Of a stretch of 33,074 nucleotides of DNA, positions 19,036-26,309 are shown one piece after another. This stretch comes from an uncultured Fluviicola sp. (lineage in GTDB: Bacteria > Bacteroidota > Bacteroidia > Flavobacteriales_D > Crocinitomicaceae), in assembly GCF_902168135.1 (NCBI RefSeq), contig NZ_CABHOL010000023.1:1-33074 (forward strand), read 5' to 3'. Position numbers and translations under genes: made by a program. The notes below the pieces were generated by a model that did not search any database, was not told where the DNA came from, and worked only from the letters and a program-made list of their open reading frames with translations. The first letter of the stretch is position 1. The number at the start of each line of letters is the position of its first letter.

Positions 19036-19066
19036 TCTCACGCAGATCTCGCAGATTACGCTGATT
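19036..19066. repeat. CGCAGAT-type periodic intergenic repeat
   Basis: CTCACGCAGAT, CTCGCAGAT and TACGCTGAT follow each other at 9-10 base spacing. The pattern is related to the CGCAGAG words at 7944-7985. It sits just downstream of the gene ending at 19099. I recall this kind of sequence in gaps of other Bacteroidota genomes; function is unknown to me. Confidence 0.6.
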
Positions 19067-19098
19067 TTGAACATTTAATACGCGCTTATTTGGATGGA

Positions 19099-19467
19099 CT
19101 AGCTCTTACGAACCTTCAGCAACATCCAAAGTGCCTGGGTAAAGAGCATCACGACAAAGAAACTCATGAAGTACCAAACGAATTCTTTGAATGAATCTTT
19201 CCAGATGTATTTAACGATCAGCACGAAAAACAAAACGAGGATCATTTGAACAGCTGTTCCGAGAATAAAACGCTGGGCACGTGACTCTGCGGTTGCTTTG
19301 GATCCGGACATCATAATCGCTGTGCTTGAGAAAAAGATTCCCAGCAGACCAACTATTCCGGCAATGTGACTCTTTGGAATTTCCCAGTTGTGATTCAATC
19401 CTATTAACACCAAATACGTGGCTGCTATCACTACCAAACTCAAAAAGGCTCCCAGGCTTTTACTCAT
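19099..19467 (-). CDS. Small four-helix membrane protein upstream of atpB
   Basis: A 122-residue membrane protein with four predicted transmembrane helices (about 5-25 SLVVIAATYLVLIGL, 33-52 IAGIVGLLGIFFSSTAIMM, 66-88 FILGTAVQMILVLFFVLIVKYI, 95-116 FVWYFMSFFVVMLFTQALWML). The start is an ATG at 19467 overlapping the AtpZ-like gene by eight bases (ATGAGTAA); a further-upstream ATG at 19491 would place eight charged residues in front and is less likely. Its position is that of AtpI-like proteins in atp operons, which assist ATPase assembly or magnesium uptake, but the sequence itself does not prove this. Confidence 0.85.
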   Translation of the reverse strand: MSKSLGAFLSLVVIAATYLVLIGLNHNWEIPKSHIAGIVGLLGIFFSSTAIMMSGSKATAESRAQRFILGTAVQMILVLFFVLIVKYIWKDSFKEFVWYFMSFFVVMLFTQALWMLLKVRKS

Positions 19468-19705
19468 TATCTTTTTCTTTTGACATATCAATTACTTCCT
19501 TAATGATAATGTACATAGAAACCACTACTCCGGTCAGGGTGCAGATCAGCGTCCACATGTTTCCTCCCGCATTGAATTTCTTGTCCAGCCATACACCAAG
19601 GAAAGCTGTTGCTACGATTGTTCCGGCCATTTGGAATGCAGCGCCGGTAAACCGAACGTAATTCTTTAGCTGTTTTTTCGGCTTATTCTCCCGATTTTCT
19701 TCCAT
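19460..19705 (-). CDS. AtpZ/AtpI family F0F1 accessory protein
   Basis: An 81-residue protein with two transmembrane helices (about 17-37, FTGAAFQMAGTIVATAFLGVW, and 48-67, WTLICTLTGVVVSMYIIIKEV) separated by LDKKFNAGG. The pattern of AFQMAGTIVATAFLGVWLDKKF plus a second helix matches the AtpZ/AtpI family that sits in front of F-ATPase operons and is thought to help c-ring assembly or divalent cation transport. The ATG at 19705 (MEENRENKPKK) is preferred because the open frame further upstream overlaps the SprE-like gene and looks non-coding. It begins 16 bases after the SprE-like stop. Confidence 0.85.
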   Translation of the reverse strand: MEENRENKPKKQLKNYVRFTGAAFQMAGTIVATAFLGVWLDKKFNAGGNMWTLICTLTGVVVSMYIIIKEVIDMSKEKDNE

Positions 19706-19721
19706 GACATTCTTATTTGAA

Positions 19722-22388
19722 TCAATAGTTCTCGTCAAAGAACAACTGGTATTCTTCCAGCTTGTTTGTATCAAATAAGGTAAGCATATTTTTCTCGGAA
19801 ATGAATAAAATTTTCATTTTTTGCATATCCAGCAAGTGGTTACGCGTGCGTTTGTAGAACGAAACATAAGAAGCTGCCTCGATATCATCCTTGAATTGCT
19901 TCACTAAAATCACATTGTCTTCTTTAAACACTTTCGAAGTCACACTTAAACGCAATTTGCCGTAATATTCCTTGTTAAAGTCAACCACTCGTGTTTTTGC
20001 CACCACATTATTAATCTTTTCTGTCAGGAAGATCATCACGAACATCGGTTCGCCTTCCTTGTATTCATAGATGCTTTTGTTGGAGAAGTCAACTGCTTCG
20101 TTTGTAGAATATCCGTTCAGGATAATCTTTTTCATTTCCAGCGCCTTGTCAGATTCCGGTGTTTTCGGGTAAAGGGCAATCAATGTATCCAAAGTCGGGA
20201 TGATTGACTTCTTATCTTCTGTCATTTTGGCCTGGGCCATAGCTTTCAGCAACAAATATTTACTTCTGTACGGATTGTCTTTTTCTTCAGCCAATACTTT
20301 GTCTGCTTTGGCTACAACCGGATAGTACAATCCTCTTTCGTAACGATCCAAATCCGTTAAGTAAGCTTCCTGCGTCAGTTTTTCGCGCTCCTTTTTCTTC
20401 AGGAAGTAATCCGGATCCCGCAGGTAACCTGCATAATCCGATGTCGGATAGTTGATCAGAATGTAATCCTTCTGTTCCACTGCTACCGGATCCTCAGGAC
20501 TGTGTAAGCTATAAATCTGGTATGCTGCCAACAATTTCATATCGTGGTTAAAATCCTGTCCCAGCATGATACGGTATTGTTTTTCTGCAAGTGCCGATTC
20601 ATTCAATTGTTCATCGTAGATACCTCCGGCGTCAAAATAAGCATTCATCATTCTGTCACGGGAAGCTGTCAAAGCCGAATCAGAAAGCGGAAGTTTTGCC
20701 ACCAGCATCTCCGGTGTCAATGAATCTAAGGCAGTTACATCCGAAGATTCGGGTTTATCGGAAATTGCTGTAGAATCTTCCGGATCGACAAAGCTTGCGA
20801 ACACAATTTTTTCAGATCGGCGCCAATCATCTTCATTGGCACGCTGCCCCCACTGCTTTCTAAATTCTTCCAATCCTTCTGCTTTCGCTTTTTCGTTGTT
20901 CCAATAGAATTTATTCCCGCTTCCGTCGGATGATTTTTTGCTCTGGATTTCCTGTAAAGCAGCCAGACGAATGGCGTCTTGTCTTTTACGCTCCTCTTCG
21001 TCTTTCTTCATCTTATTGATCACTCCTTCGGCAAAAGCCAGCTGCTCAGACGGAGAAAGCTTAGCAATTCGCTGGATACTATCTTCATAATGAGCGATTT
21101 CCAATGCATTTACCAAACTTTGCAATTTGGATGCTTTATTTTTAATTCCTTCGTAATTCGGATATGTTTCCGGAATGACTTTCGCACAACTGTCGTAATA
21201 TTTCTGTGCACTCAAATAATCTTTTTTGGCAAAGCTCATATCTCCGAGCTTCTCGTAAGCCATCCCTTTTTGGCGGTTATTCGAAGTGGAATAGAACGCT
21301 GAACGGGTATAGTTGGTTTTTGCTCCTTCTTCATTCGATTCCTGTTGGTCCATTTTACCCAAAGTGTAATAGATCTGGTCCTTGAATTCGGCATTCTTGG
21401 TATCACGAAGCATTTTCTTCAGGCTCTTGCGTACTTTTTCACCCCCTGCATTCAATGCATTCTTCAAATTCGCGTTGAAACTCATTTCATAACCCGCATT
21501 GTACTTTTTCACACGACCGTAATGATAAGCAGCTTTCCCCCTGTCCCCGGCATTTTCATACAGCTGACCAAGAATGTAATTGATACGTGCTTTATCGCGT
21601 GATTTTTTTGCATATTCCAATGCTTTCGTCAAAGCCTTTATCTCACTTTCCGGATCCTTTTTCTTTTCTGCAAACATGGCCCTGGTAATTGCCAGGTCGT
21701 ATCTTAGTTTCTTAGGGAAAGGCGGAACTTCTTTATCTTTATTCTTCTTGCTTTTCTTCTTTTTTGACTTCGATGATTTGGAGTTCTTACCGCCTTTAGG
21801 CCCTTTCGAATCTCCATTTTCCATCGACTCCTGTGCTTTCTCCAGGTTGGTAATCGCGTAATTGGCTTCCGTAAATTTTCCTTGTGCAATGTAAGTCCTT
21901 GCCATCCACATTTCTGCGATGTAGGAAGATTTATCTGCTGAGAAGAATTTCTTGGTGTATTCAAAGTTTTTGAAAGCTAAATCGTAATCCCTTCTGTAAT
22001 AATTCGCAATCCCGATTGTAATCCAGTTTTCATCGATCCAACGATTGTGTTCTTCTTTTTTGGAGGCCGGTTTTTCCATGGACGGCATTGCGTGGCGCTG
22101 AATGACCTTTGTACATTTGGAAATCGCAGTATCGATGGGCGCATACATGTTTTTCACTTCCTCTTCACTAGGCAGCTGAAGGATTGGAAGTACCGAATAA
22201 TAATCTTCTTTTTGATTTTCCCGATAGGTTTTCATTGCTTCTTCAAGCAAATCGTTTGCATTGAAGTATCCGTTATAATGTGCTGTGGTACCGTGATAAG
22301 CCCTGCTAAGCATGGTGTTCTTCTCAGTAGAACATGCCCATACAAGGGAAAGGATCCCTAAATAAACCAAAAAATATATTCTCTTCAT
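19722..22388 (-). CDS. sprE: SprE/PorW-like gliding motility and T9SS lipoprotein
   Basis: An 888-residue lipoprotein. The N-terminus has a lipobox with C19 (ILSLVWAC-S). TPR-like helical pairs follow (for example YHYGRVKKYNAGYEM, DQIYYTLGKMDQQESNEEGA, MAYEKLGDMSFAKKDYLSAQKYYDSCAKV), with a Ser/Lys-rich low-complexity stretch around residue 205 and a folded C-terminal domain (FVMIFLTEKINNVV ... VSFYKRTRNHLLDMQKMKILFIS). The opening YHGTTAHYNGYFNANDLLEEAM and overall design fit SprE of Flavobacterium and PorW of Porphyromonas, which are needed for type IX secretion and gliding. Its place ahead of the atp genes agrees with synteny I recall from Flavobacteriia. A consensus promoter lies upstream at 22438-22466. 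Confidence 0.85.
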   Translation of the reverse strand: MKRIYFLVYLGILSLVWACSTEKNTMLSRAYHGTTAHYNGYFNANDLLEEAMKTYRENQKEDYYSVLPILQLPSEEEVKNMYAPIDTAISKCTKVIQRHAMPSMEKPASKKEEHNRWIDENWITIGIANYYRRDYDLAFKNFEYTKKFFSADKSSYIAEMWMARTYIAQGKFTEANYAITNLEKAQESMENGDSKGPKGGKNSKSSKSKKKKSKKNKDKEVPPFPKKLRYDLAITRAMFAEKKKDPESEIKALTKALEYAKKSRDKARINYILGQLYENAGDRGKAAYHYGRVKKYNAGYEMSFNANLKNALNAGGEKVRKSLKKMLRDTKNAEFKDQIYYTLGKMDQQESNEEGAKTNYTRSAFYSTSNNRQKGMAYEKLGDMSFAKKDYLSAQKYYDSCAKVIPETYPNYEGIKNKASKLQSLVNALEIAHYEDSIQRIAKLSPSEQLAFAEGVINKMKKDEEERKRQDAIRLAALQEIQSKKSSDGSGNKFYWNNEKAKAEGLEEFRKQWGQRANEDDWRRSEKIVFASFVDPEDSTAISDKPESSDVTALDSLTPEMLVAKLPLSDSALTASRDRMMNAYFDAGGIYDEQLNESALAEKQYRIMLGQDFNHDMKLLAAYQIYSLHSPEDPVAVEQKDYILINYPTSDYAGYLRDPDYFLKKKEREKLTQEAYLTDLDRYERGLYYPVVAKADKVLAEEKDNPYRSKYLLLKAMAQAKMTEDKKSIIPTLDTLIALYPKTPESDKALEMKKIILNGYSTNEAVDFSNKSIYEYKEGEPMFVMIFLTEKINNVVAKTRVVDFNKEYYGKLRLSVTSKVFKEDNVILVKQFKDDIEAASYVSFYKRTRNHLLDMQKMKILFISEKNMLTLFDTNKLEEYQLFFDENY

Positions 22389-22437
22389 TCGAATGAAAAA
22401 TCTGCGCCGATGTGATTAACGATTAACTAAGAAAAGG

Positions 22438-22466
22438 CAAATATATTGTTTTGTTTATCAAATCAA
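22438..22466 (-). promoter_or_regulatory. Promoter of the sprE-like gene
   Basis: On the minus strand TTG (22464-22466), an 18-base spacer and TATATTTG (22438-22445) fit the Bacteroidota consensus exactly. The leader to the ATG at 22388 would be about 43 bases. The rest of the 231-base gap (22389-22619) shows only a small hairpin, CAAATAGA (22565-22572) with TCTATTTG (22579-22586). Confidence 0.6.
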
Positions 22467-22619
22467 TTCCAAATCCGGCAATTAGATGGTGGATTCTGGT
22501 AAAAAAACAGATTATGAGGTGAGTGTTAGATCTCGGTTTCTGATACACAGCTTTCACAAAAAGACAAATAGACATCCATCTATTTGAGCAGTAGCGACGA
22601 GGAATACAGATCAATAAAG

Positions 22620-23276
22620 TTAAGGTCCCGGATCCGCTTCCTTATCACCATATTTCTGATGAATCTCCAGTATTTGCTTTGCGTCATTGGCATCAATTCC
22701 CAAACTATCAGCGATTTCTTTAGCGCGAAGCACCTGGTCGACCGTCAATCCGGTACTATCGGTTTCGTTATGCAGTGCATTTTTCAGAAAAATGGTACTT
22801 TCTCCGAGGGCCGGAACAGTTTTGGTTGAAACAGCCTTCACAGGTTCATACAATAAGGAAGATTTCTTTGTTTTAGCAGGAAAAAAATTGCTCTTTTCGT
22901 CGTATGATTCTACCAGAACAAGTACAACACTCACAATATAAAGGGATTTGATGGTAGCAAACAAAACTCCCAAAAACTTGTTTAACGGAGAAAGCTGAAC
23001 GACTTTGATCATCTTCTCGATCATTTTTCCGGCAAAAAAGATCATGGCCCCAACAATCAGGAAGGTAAATGTAAACGCAATAACCGGCAAATATTCCGAA
23101 TCGATTTCCAGGGATGATTTCAACCAGTTGGCCGTGTAATCTGAAAAATGGATACCGACGTAGATTCCGACTAAAATAGCCAGTAAAGTGAAGAGTTCAA
23201 TTACGAACCCGTGCTTAAATCCTTTGTATGCACCATAAAGGATCGGAATAAGAATCAGGATGTCCAGGAAATTCAT
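22620..23276 (-). CDS. CvpA family membrane protein
   Basis: A 218-residue protein of the CvpA/colicin V production family. Four transmembrane helices fill residues 1-125 (MNFLDILILIPILYGAYKGFKHG, LFTLLAILVGIYVGIHF, VIAFTFTFLIVGAMIFFAGKM, LGVLFATIKSLYIVSVVLVLVE), including the typical first-helix YKGFKHGFV turn. The remaining 90 residues are soluble. CvpA proteins affect the cell envelope and, in some enterobacteria, resistance to bile acids; the molecular role is unsettled. It follows yebC by 125 bases in the same direction, with a palindrome between them. Confidence 0.92.
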   Translation of the reverse strand: MNFLDILILIPILYGAYKGFKHGFVIELFTLLAILVGIYVGIHFSDYTANWLKSSLEIDSEYLPVIAFTFTFLIVGAMIFFAGKMIEKMIKVVQLSPLNKFLGVLFATIKSLYIVSVVLVLVESYDEKSNFFPAKTKKSSLLYEPVKAVSTKTVPALGESTIFLKNALHNETDSTGLTVDQVLRAKEIADSLGIDANDAKQILEIHQKYGDKEADPGP

Positions 23277-23351
23277 GCATCAAAATTGGGAAATTCCGAT
23301 GTGGGAAAAATGAATGATTCGGAAAGATACAAACGAACCATTGTTAAACAA

Positions 23352-23379
23352 GTGGGGGCGCGATTAATCGCGCCCCCAC
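23352..23379. repeat. Perfect 28-bp palindrome between yebC and cvpA-like gene
   Basis: The half GTGGGGGCGCGATT (23352-23365) is the exact reverse complement of 23366-23379, with no spacer. It is far richer in G+C than its surroundings. On the minus strand it follows the YebC stop by about 22 bases and is followed by CTTGTTT, so it could terminate that transcript, but a perfect palindrome without loop is more typical of a REP-like repeated element. Confidence 0.75.
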
Positions 23380-23401
23380 CCAATATTTATCTGGTATTCA
23401 A

Positions 23402-24112
23402 TCATCCCATATTGGTGAAAATCTGCTGCACATCATCGTCGTCGTCGAATTTGTCCATCATTTTTTCAATATCAGCCAATTGTTCCTCGGTGAATTCAAC
23501 CGGTGTTGTCGGGAAACGCTCCAGGTTTGATTTCAACACTGCAATTCCGCGCTCTTCCAAAGCAGAACCGATTGTTCCGAATGCCGTGTAATCACCGTAA
23601 ATGAAAATGCGGTCATCCGTTACTTCAATTTCCTCGCATCCCGCATCGATCAATTCCAATTCCAGTTCTTCCGGGTCAATTGATCCCGTATTTTCCAATT
23701 CGAAAACAGATTTGCGGTTAAACATAAATTCCAACTGTCCGTTCGGAACTACTCCACCACCTGCTTTATTGAAATAAGATTTCACGTTGGCAACAGTACG
23801 TGTTGGATTGTCGGTTGCGCACTCCACATAAACCAATACTCCGTGAGGTCCTTTTCCTTCATAATCCACCTGGGTGAAAGAAGCAACATCTTTTTGAGCT
23901 GCTCTTTTAATCGCTGCATCAATATTGTCCTTCGGCATATTTTCAGCCTTCGCATTCTGAATAGCCGTACGCAGCTTCGCATTTGTAGCCGGATCCTGCC
24001 CGCCTTCTTTTGCTGCCATCGTGATTGCCTTTCCTAGTTTCGGAAATAATTTAGACATTTTGCCCCAACGCTTTTCTTTAGCTGCTCTGCGATATTCAAA
24101 TGCTCTTCCCAT
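23402..24112 (-). CDS. yebC: YebC/PmpR family protein (transcriptional regulator or translation factor)
   Basis: A 236-residue YebC-type protein. The family opening [30 protein letters not shown] is complete, then [44 protein letters not shown] and the acidic C-terminus [19 protein letters not shown]. Members act as DNA-binding regulators or, according to more recent work, help ribosomes through proline stretches. The ATG at 24112 is chosen over an earlier in-frame codon at 24187 because the family always begins at MGRA. A TATTTTTG element on the minus strand at 24135-24142 is a plausible -7 box. Confidence 0.96.
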   Translation of the reverse strand: MGRAFEYRRAAKEKRWGKMSKLFPKLGKAITMAAKEGGQDPATNAKLRTAIQNAKAENMPKDNIDAAIKRAAQKDVASFTQVDYEGKGPHGVLVYVECATDNPTRTVANVKSYFNKAGGGVVPNGQLEFMFNRKSVFELENTGSIDPEELELELIDAGCEEIEVTDDRIFIYGDYTAFGTIGSALEERGIAVLKSNLERFPTTPVEFTEEQLADIEKMMDKFDDDDDVQQIFTNMG

Positions 24113-24134
24113 TTCTGTTCTTTTATTATGATCG

Positions 24135-24142
24135 CAAAAATA
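24135..24142 (-). promoter_or_regulatory. Putative -7 element of yebC
   Basis: The minus strand reads TATTTTTG, an exact TAnnTTTG match, 22 bases before the ATG at 24112. No -33 TTG at the right distance was seen. Confidence 0.35.
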
Positions 24143-24147
24143 ATTCT

Positions 24148-24164
24148 TTAATTGAAAATGTAAA
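24148..24164 (+). repeat. 17-base word repeated on both sides of the hydrolase gene
   Basis: TTAATTGAAAATGTAAA occurs here and again at 25718-25734, directly after the hydrolase gene. The downstream copy is one arm of a larger inverted repeat (25721-25795). It is AT-rich, so the match could reflect a shared family of intergenic words rather than a target-site duplication. Confidence 0.5.
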
Positions 24165-24248
24165 ATCGAAAAATTGAAAAGGTGCAATGAATGTTCAAAA
24201 GGTTAAACAACTGTTTTGGGTTGCGTTTCCGTCACGACAGACTTCCTT

Positions 24249-24290
24249 GAACAGCGCTAACGCTTGTTCTTTATCAAAAGCTATGCTTTT
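24249..24290. repeat. Two small hairpins upstream of the hydrolase gene
   Basis: GAAC-AGCG-CTAA-CGCT-t-GTTC (24249-24269) and AAAAGC-TAT-GCTTTT (24276-24290) lie next to each other, just before the start of the plus-strand gene at 24306. The words CGCTAACGC and AAAGC recall the element at 13287-13388. They may form a structured leader or a divergent terminator. Confidence 0.4.
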
Positions 24291-24305
24291 TCTTATATTT
24301 ACAAA

Positions 24306-25721
24306 ATGAAGGTCTTAGTGGTAATTTTTGCAATTTTCAGCTTGCATTCCCTTTCTGTGTATGGCCAGGATGATGTTGTTCGAAGGCCAAAATTCCAGAC
24401 AAAAACCAGTTTGGTTTATTACTATTTTTGGGAAGAAAATGAAGACGGGACCATTACCGACTCCCGAACATATGCTCCTTTTAGCCTGAACCGAGTGGTG
24501 CTGATCGATACCGCCAAATCCAGAAAGAAATGCACTATCAGTGATACTTTATTCATGCAGCAGGTATTGAAAATCGGAAGGAACTACATTCATAAAGATC
24601 GATTTACCCAAAAATTATCCGACAATAAGTTCTTCTTTAATTGCACTTACCCGTCTGAACCGCAAACAGTCATTTATATCAAACGAAATCAAAAATGGTA
24701 CAGCTACAACGCCGGCCTCGTGTTAAATTTCTTTTCCCAGGGAAACAAACTTACTTTCAAGTCCTCCGGAGGAAACCTCTCACTTTTCAACCAAAAAAAC
24801 ATCGAGATTAAAAACAATACTTACCGGGTTGTTTCTTATTACCTGGCCGATAATACCACCGGGGAACGGAAAAAACCAGCTTTTCAGCATGTTTTTGCCT
24901 TTACCGGAGATGAACTGAGCCGGGAAATCATTCAGAATCAGCACCCGCAGGCAAAACGTTATTTGGTGTTTGTAAATGGTTACCGTGGACCTAAATACGA
25001 TAAGAACGAAAGCAGGAATGAGGTTTATATGAATGACCGTACCAACTACTGGTTTAAAATAGACGACCGTTTTATCAAACGCTTAAATCCGGATACCAGC
25101 TTTTACCTGGACGGCAGTTTTCCGGTAAGTACTTCAAATCATCAGTCGAAGCTTGGTTTCGGGTGGAGCTTCGTTCGTTCGGTTAATTCGCGGCTTTCAA
25201 GCAAAAAGTATAAACGGTTAAACCAGGTTTCGAATCCGGAAGGTTTTGATTACAGATTTTCCCGTGGAGTACTTGTAGGAAAAGCACTTTTAAACCAGAT
25301 CCGCAATACTCCCAACAGCTATTTGGTAAAAGATACCATAGACGTTGTTTGCCACAGTATGGGCTATGCATATACGCTTGGTTTTCTGGAAACATTGAAA
25401 GACGAGGTTGTATTTGGCAAATTGTATTTTCTCGCACCTGAAAATGCCGGTTACAAAGGAATGGACTGGAACCAGTTTGAAGAAGTCTGGCAATACGGTT
25501 CGAACCTTGGACAAAAAGATGCTGATCCGCTTTGCTACCAGGATGGCGTTGCGCCACAAGCAACCGTTTGGGGAATTGACAGGCAGCAGTCAAATCACGT
25601 GGGAAGAGTCTGTTCGCCGTATAACTGGCCGAATAAGCATTTTGTGCATTCACATATGGTCTATAGCTACGACTGGATCTTTGACCGTATCCAAAAAGGA
25701 CAGCCAGGATACATTCATTAA
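24306..25721 (+). CDS. Secreted alpha/beta-hydrolase-like protein
   Basis: A 471-residue exported protein. The signal peptide is MKVLVVIFAIFSLHSLSVYGQ. The first 200 residues are a beta-rich domain I do not recognise (YYYFWEENEDGTITDS, CTYPSEPQTVIYIK). From about residue 215 a hydrolase-like fold appears: the strand RYLVFVNGYRGP, then a nucleophile elbow DVVCHSMGYAYTLGFLE where Ser is flanked as C-H-S-M-G, instead of the usual G-x-S-x-G, LYFLAPENAG, and candidate late His residues in HFVHSHMVYSYDW. This suggests a lipase/esterase-type enzyme, but the substrate is unknown. The ATG at 24306 is chosen because it begins the signal peptide, although the frame extends 14 codons upstream. It is divergent from yebC. 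Confidence 0.85.
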   Translation: MKVLVVIFAIFSLHSLSVYGQDDVVRRPKFQTKTSLVYYYFWEENEDGTITDSRTYAPFSLNRVVLIDTAKSRKKCTISDTLFMQQVLKIGRNYIHKDRFTQKLSDNKFFFNCTYPSEPQTVIYIKRNQKWYSYNAGLVLNFFSQGNKLTFKSSGGNLSLFNQKNIEIKNNTYRVVSYYLADNTTGERKKPAFQHVFAFTGDELSREIIQNQHPQAKRYLVFVNGYRGPKYDKNESRNEVYMNDRTNYWFKIDDRFIKRLNPDTSFYLDGSFPVSTSNHQSKLGFGWSFVRSVNSRLSSKKYKRLNQVSNPEGFDYRFSRGVLVGKALLNQIRNTPNSYLVKDTIDVVCHSMGYAYTLGFLETLKDEVVFGKLYFLAPENAGYKGMDWNQFEEVWQYGSNLGQKDADPLCYQDGVAPQATVWGIDRQQSNHVGRVCSPYNWPNKHFVHSHMVYSYDWIFDRIQKGQPGYIH

Positions 25722-25795
25722 TTGAAAATGTAAATTGAGTTCCGATAATTATCGGAATGAAAAGTCTTGTCAATTTTACATTCTGCATTTTCAAT
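25721..25795. repeat. Nested inverted repeats after the hydrolase gene
   Basis: ATTGAAAATG (25721-25730) pairs perfectly with CATTTTCAAT (25786-25795), TAAATTGA pairs with TCAATTTTA with one bulge, and the centre is a perfect 18-bp palindrome TTCCGATAATTATCGGAA (25740-25757). The whole would fold into a long hairpin starting at the stop codon. It may end transcription, but no U-tract follows on the plus strand. Confidence 0.7.
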
Positions 25796-25821
25796 TCAAG
25801 TGTCCTTTAGCAGTAAATACG

Positions 25822-25829
25822 TAATTTTG
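25822..25829 (+). promoter_or_regulatory. -7 element almost touching the next start codon
   Basis: TAATTTTG is an exact TAnnTTTG match, ending 5 bases before the ATG at 25835. If used, the messenger would be leaderless or nearly so. No -33 TTG was recognised. Confidence 0.4.
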
Positions 25830-25834
25830 TGATT

Positions 25835-26194
25835 ATGGATTATGCATTGGAATTACGTTACCAAAACCTCACCAAGCAATTAGAACCAACTTTCGGACCG
25901 GGTATTGACCTTCAGGCGATGCTGTTCTTAATTGGTGTAGAGGAATTGGGCGTCGGATATAAATTATTTAAAAAGCACGAGAAGACAGATTTAATGCACG
26001 TTGCAATCTGCACTTTGCTGGAACCTTACGGATATTACGCTTTCAAAGGACGGGATACGGATAATTGGCCGCATTTCGAGTTCCTGAAAGAACTTCCTCC
26101 TTTGAGCGAAGAAGAACAACAGGCTTTTATGAAAGAAGCTATTTTGGAATACTTCGAACATCATGGGTATTCAACCAAGCATGTACAGCCTTAA
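25835..26194 (+). CDS. Small conserved protein of unknown function
   Basis: A 119-residue soluble, acidic protein without signal peptide or membrane helix (MDYALELRYQNLTKQLEPTF ... LIGVEELGVGYKLFKKHEKTDLMHVAICTLLEPYGYYAF ... DNWPHFEFLKELPPLSEEEQQAFMKEAILEYFEHHGY). Mostly helical by eye. I recall similar hypothetical proteins in Flavobacteriales but no function. The frame also contains a GTG two codons earlier (25829); the ATG is preferred. It lies between the hydrolase gene and rseP, with large inverted repeats on both sides, so it is probably transcribed alone. Confidence 0.8.
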   Translation: MDYALELRYQNLTKQLEPTFGPGIDLQAMLFLIGVEELGVGYKLFKKHEKTDLMHVAICTLLEPYGYYAFKGRDTDNWPHFEFLKELPPLSEEEQQAFMKEAILEYFEHHGYSTKHVQP

Positions 26195-26197
26195 TTT

Positions 26198-26275
26198 AGT
26201 GAAGAGGCATTGGTGAATAGGCAATAGTTAAATAATCATCGGAAACCAATCACTATTGCCTAATGCCTAATCACT
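26198..26275. repeat. Inverted repeat built from GCCTAAT/AGGCATT words
   Basis: TAGGCAATAGT (26218-26228) pairs perfectly with ACTATTGCCTA (26252-26262), and further out AGTGAAGAGGCATTGG (26198-26213) matches the reverse of CTAATGCCTAATCACT with a few mismatches. The right arm repeats the unit GCCTAAT. It fills the gap between the small conserved gene and the rseP promoter. Confidence 0.7.
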
Positions 26276-26282
26276 TATTAAC

Positions 26283-26290
26283 TATATTTG
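26283..26290 (+). promoter_or_regulatory. Putative -7 element of rseP
   Basis: TATATTTG is an exact TAnnTTTG match, 19 bases before the ATG at 26310. A TTG at 26257-26259 is at a slightly long spacing (about 23-24 bases) and would lie inside the inverted repeat. Confidence 0.45.
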
Positions 26291-26309
26291 TCCACTTTAA
26301 ATAAAAACT

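Noticed and set aside
21704-21964. Lys/Arg-rich frame inside the sprE-like gene
   Set aside because: It is an out-of-frame reading of the Ser/Lys low-complexity stretch of the real protein.
22423-22614. Open frame of 63 codons on the minus strand upstream of the sprE-like gene
   Set aside because: It covers the sprE promoter, has no ribosome binding site or recognisable sequence, and is of chance length.
24148-25734. Target-site duplication of an insertion element around the hydrolase gene
   Set aside because: No transposase or terminal inverted repeats are present, and the word is AT-rich and belongs to a wider intergenic family; kept only as a low-interest observation.
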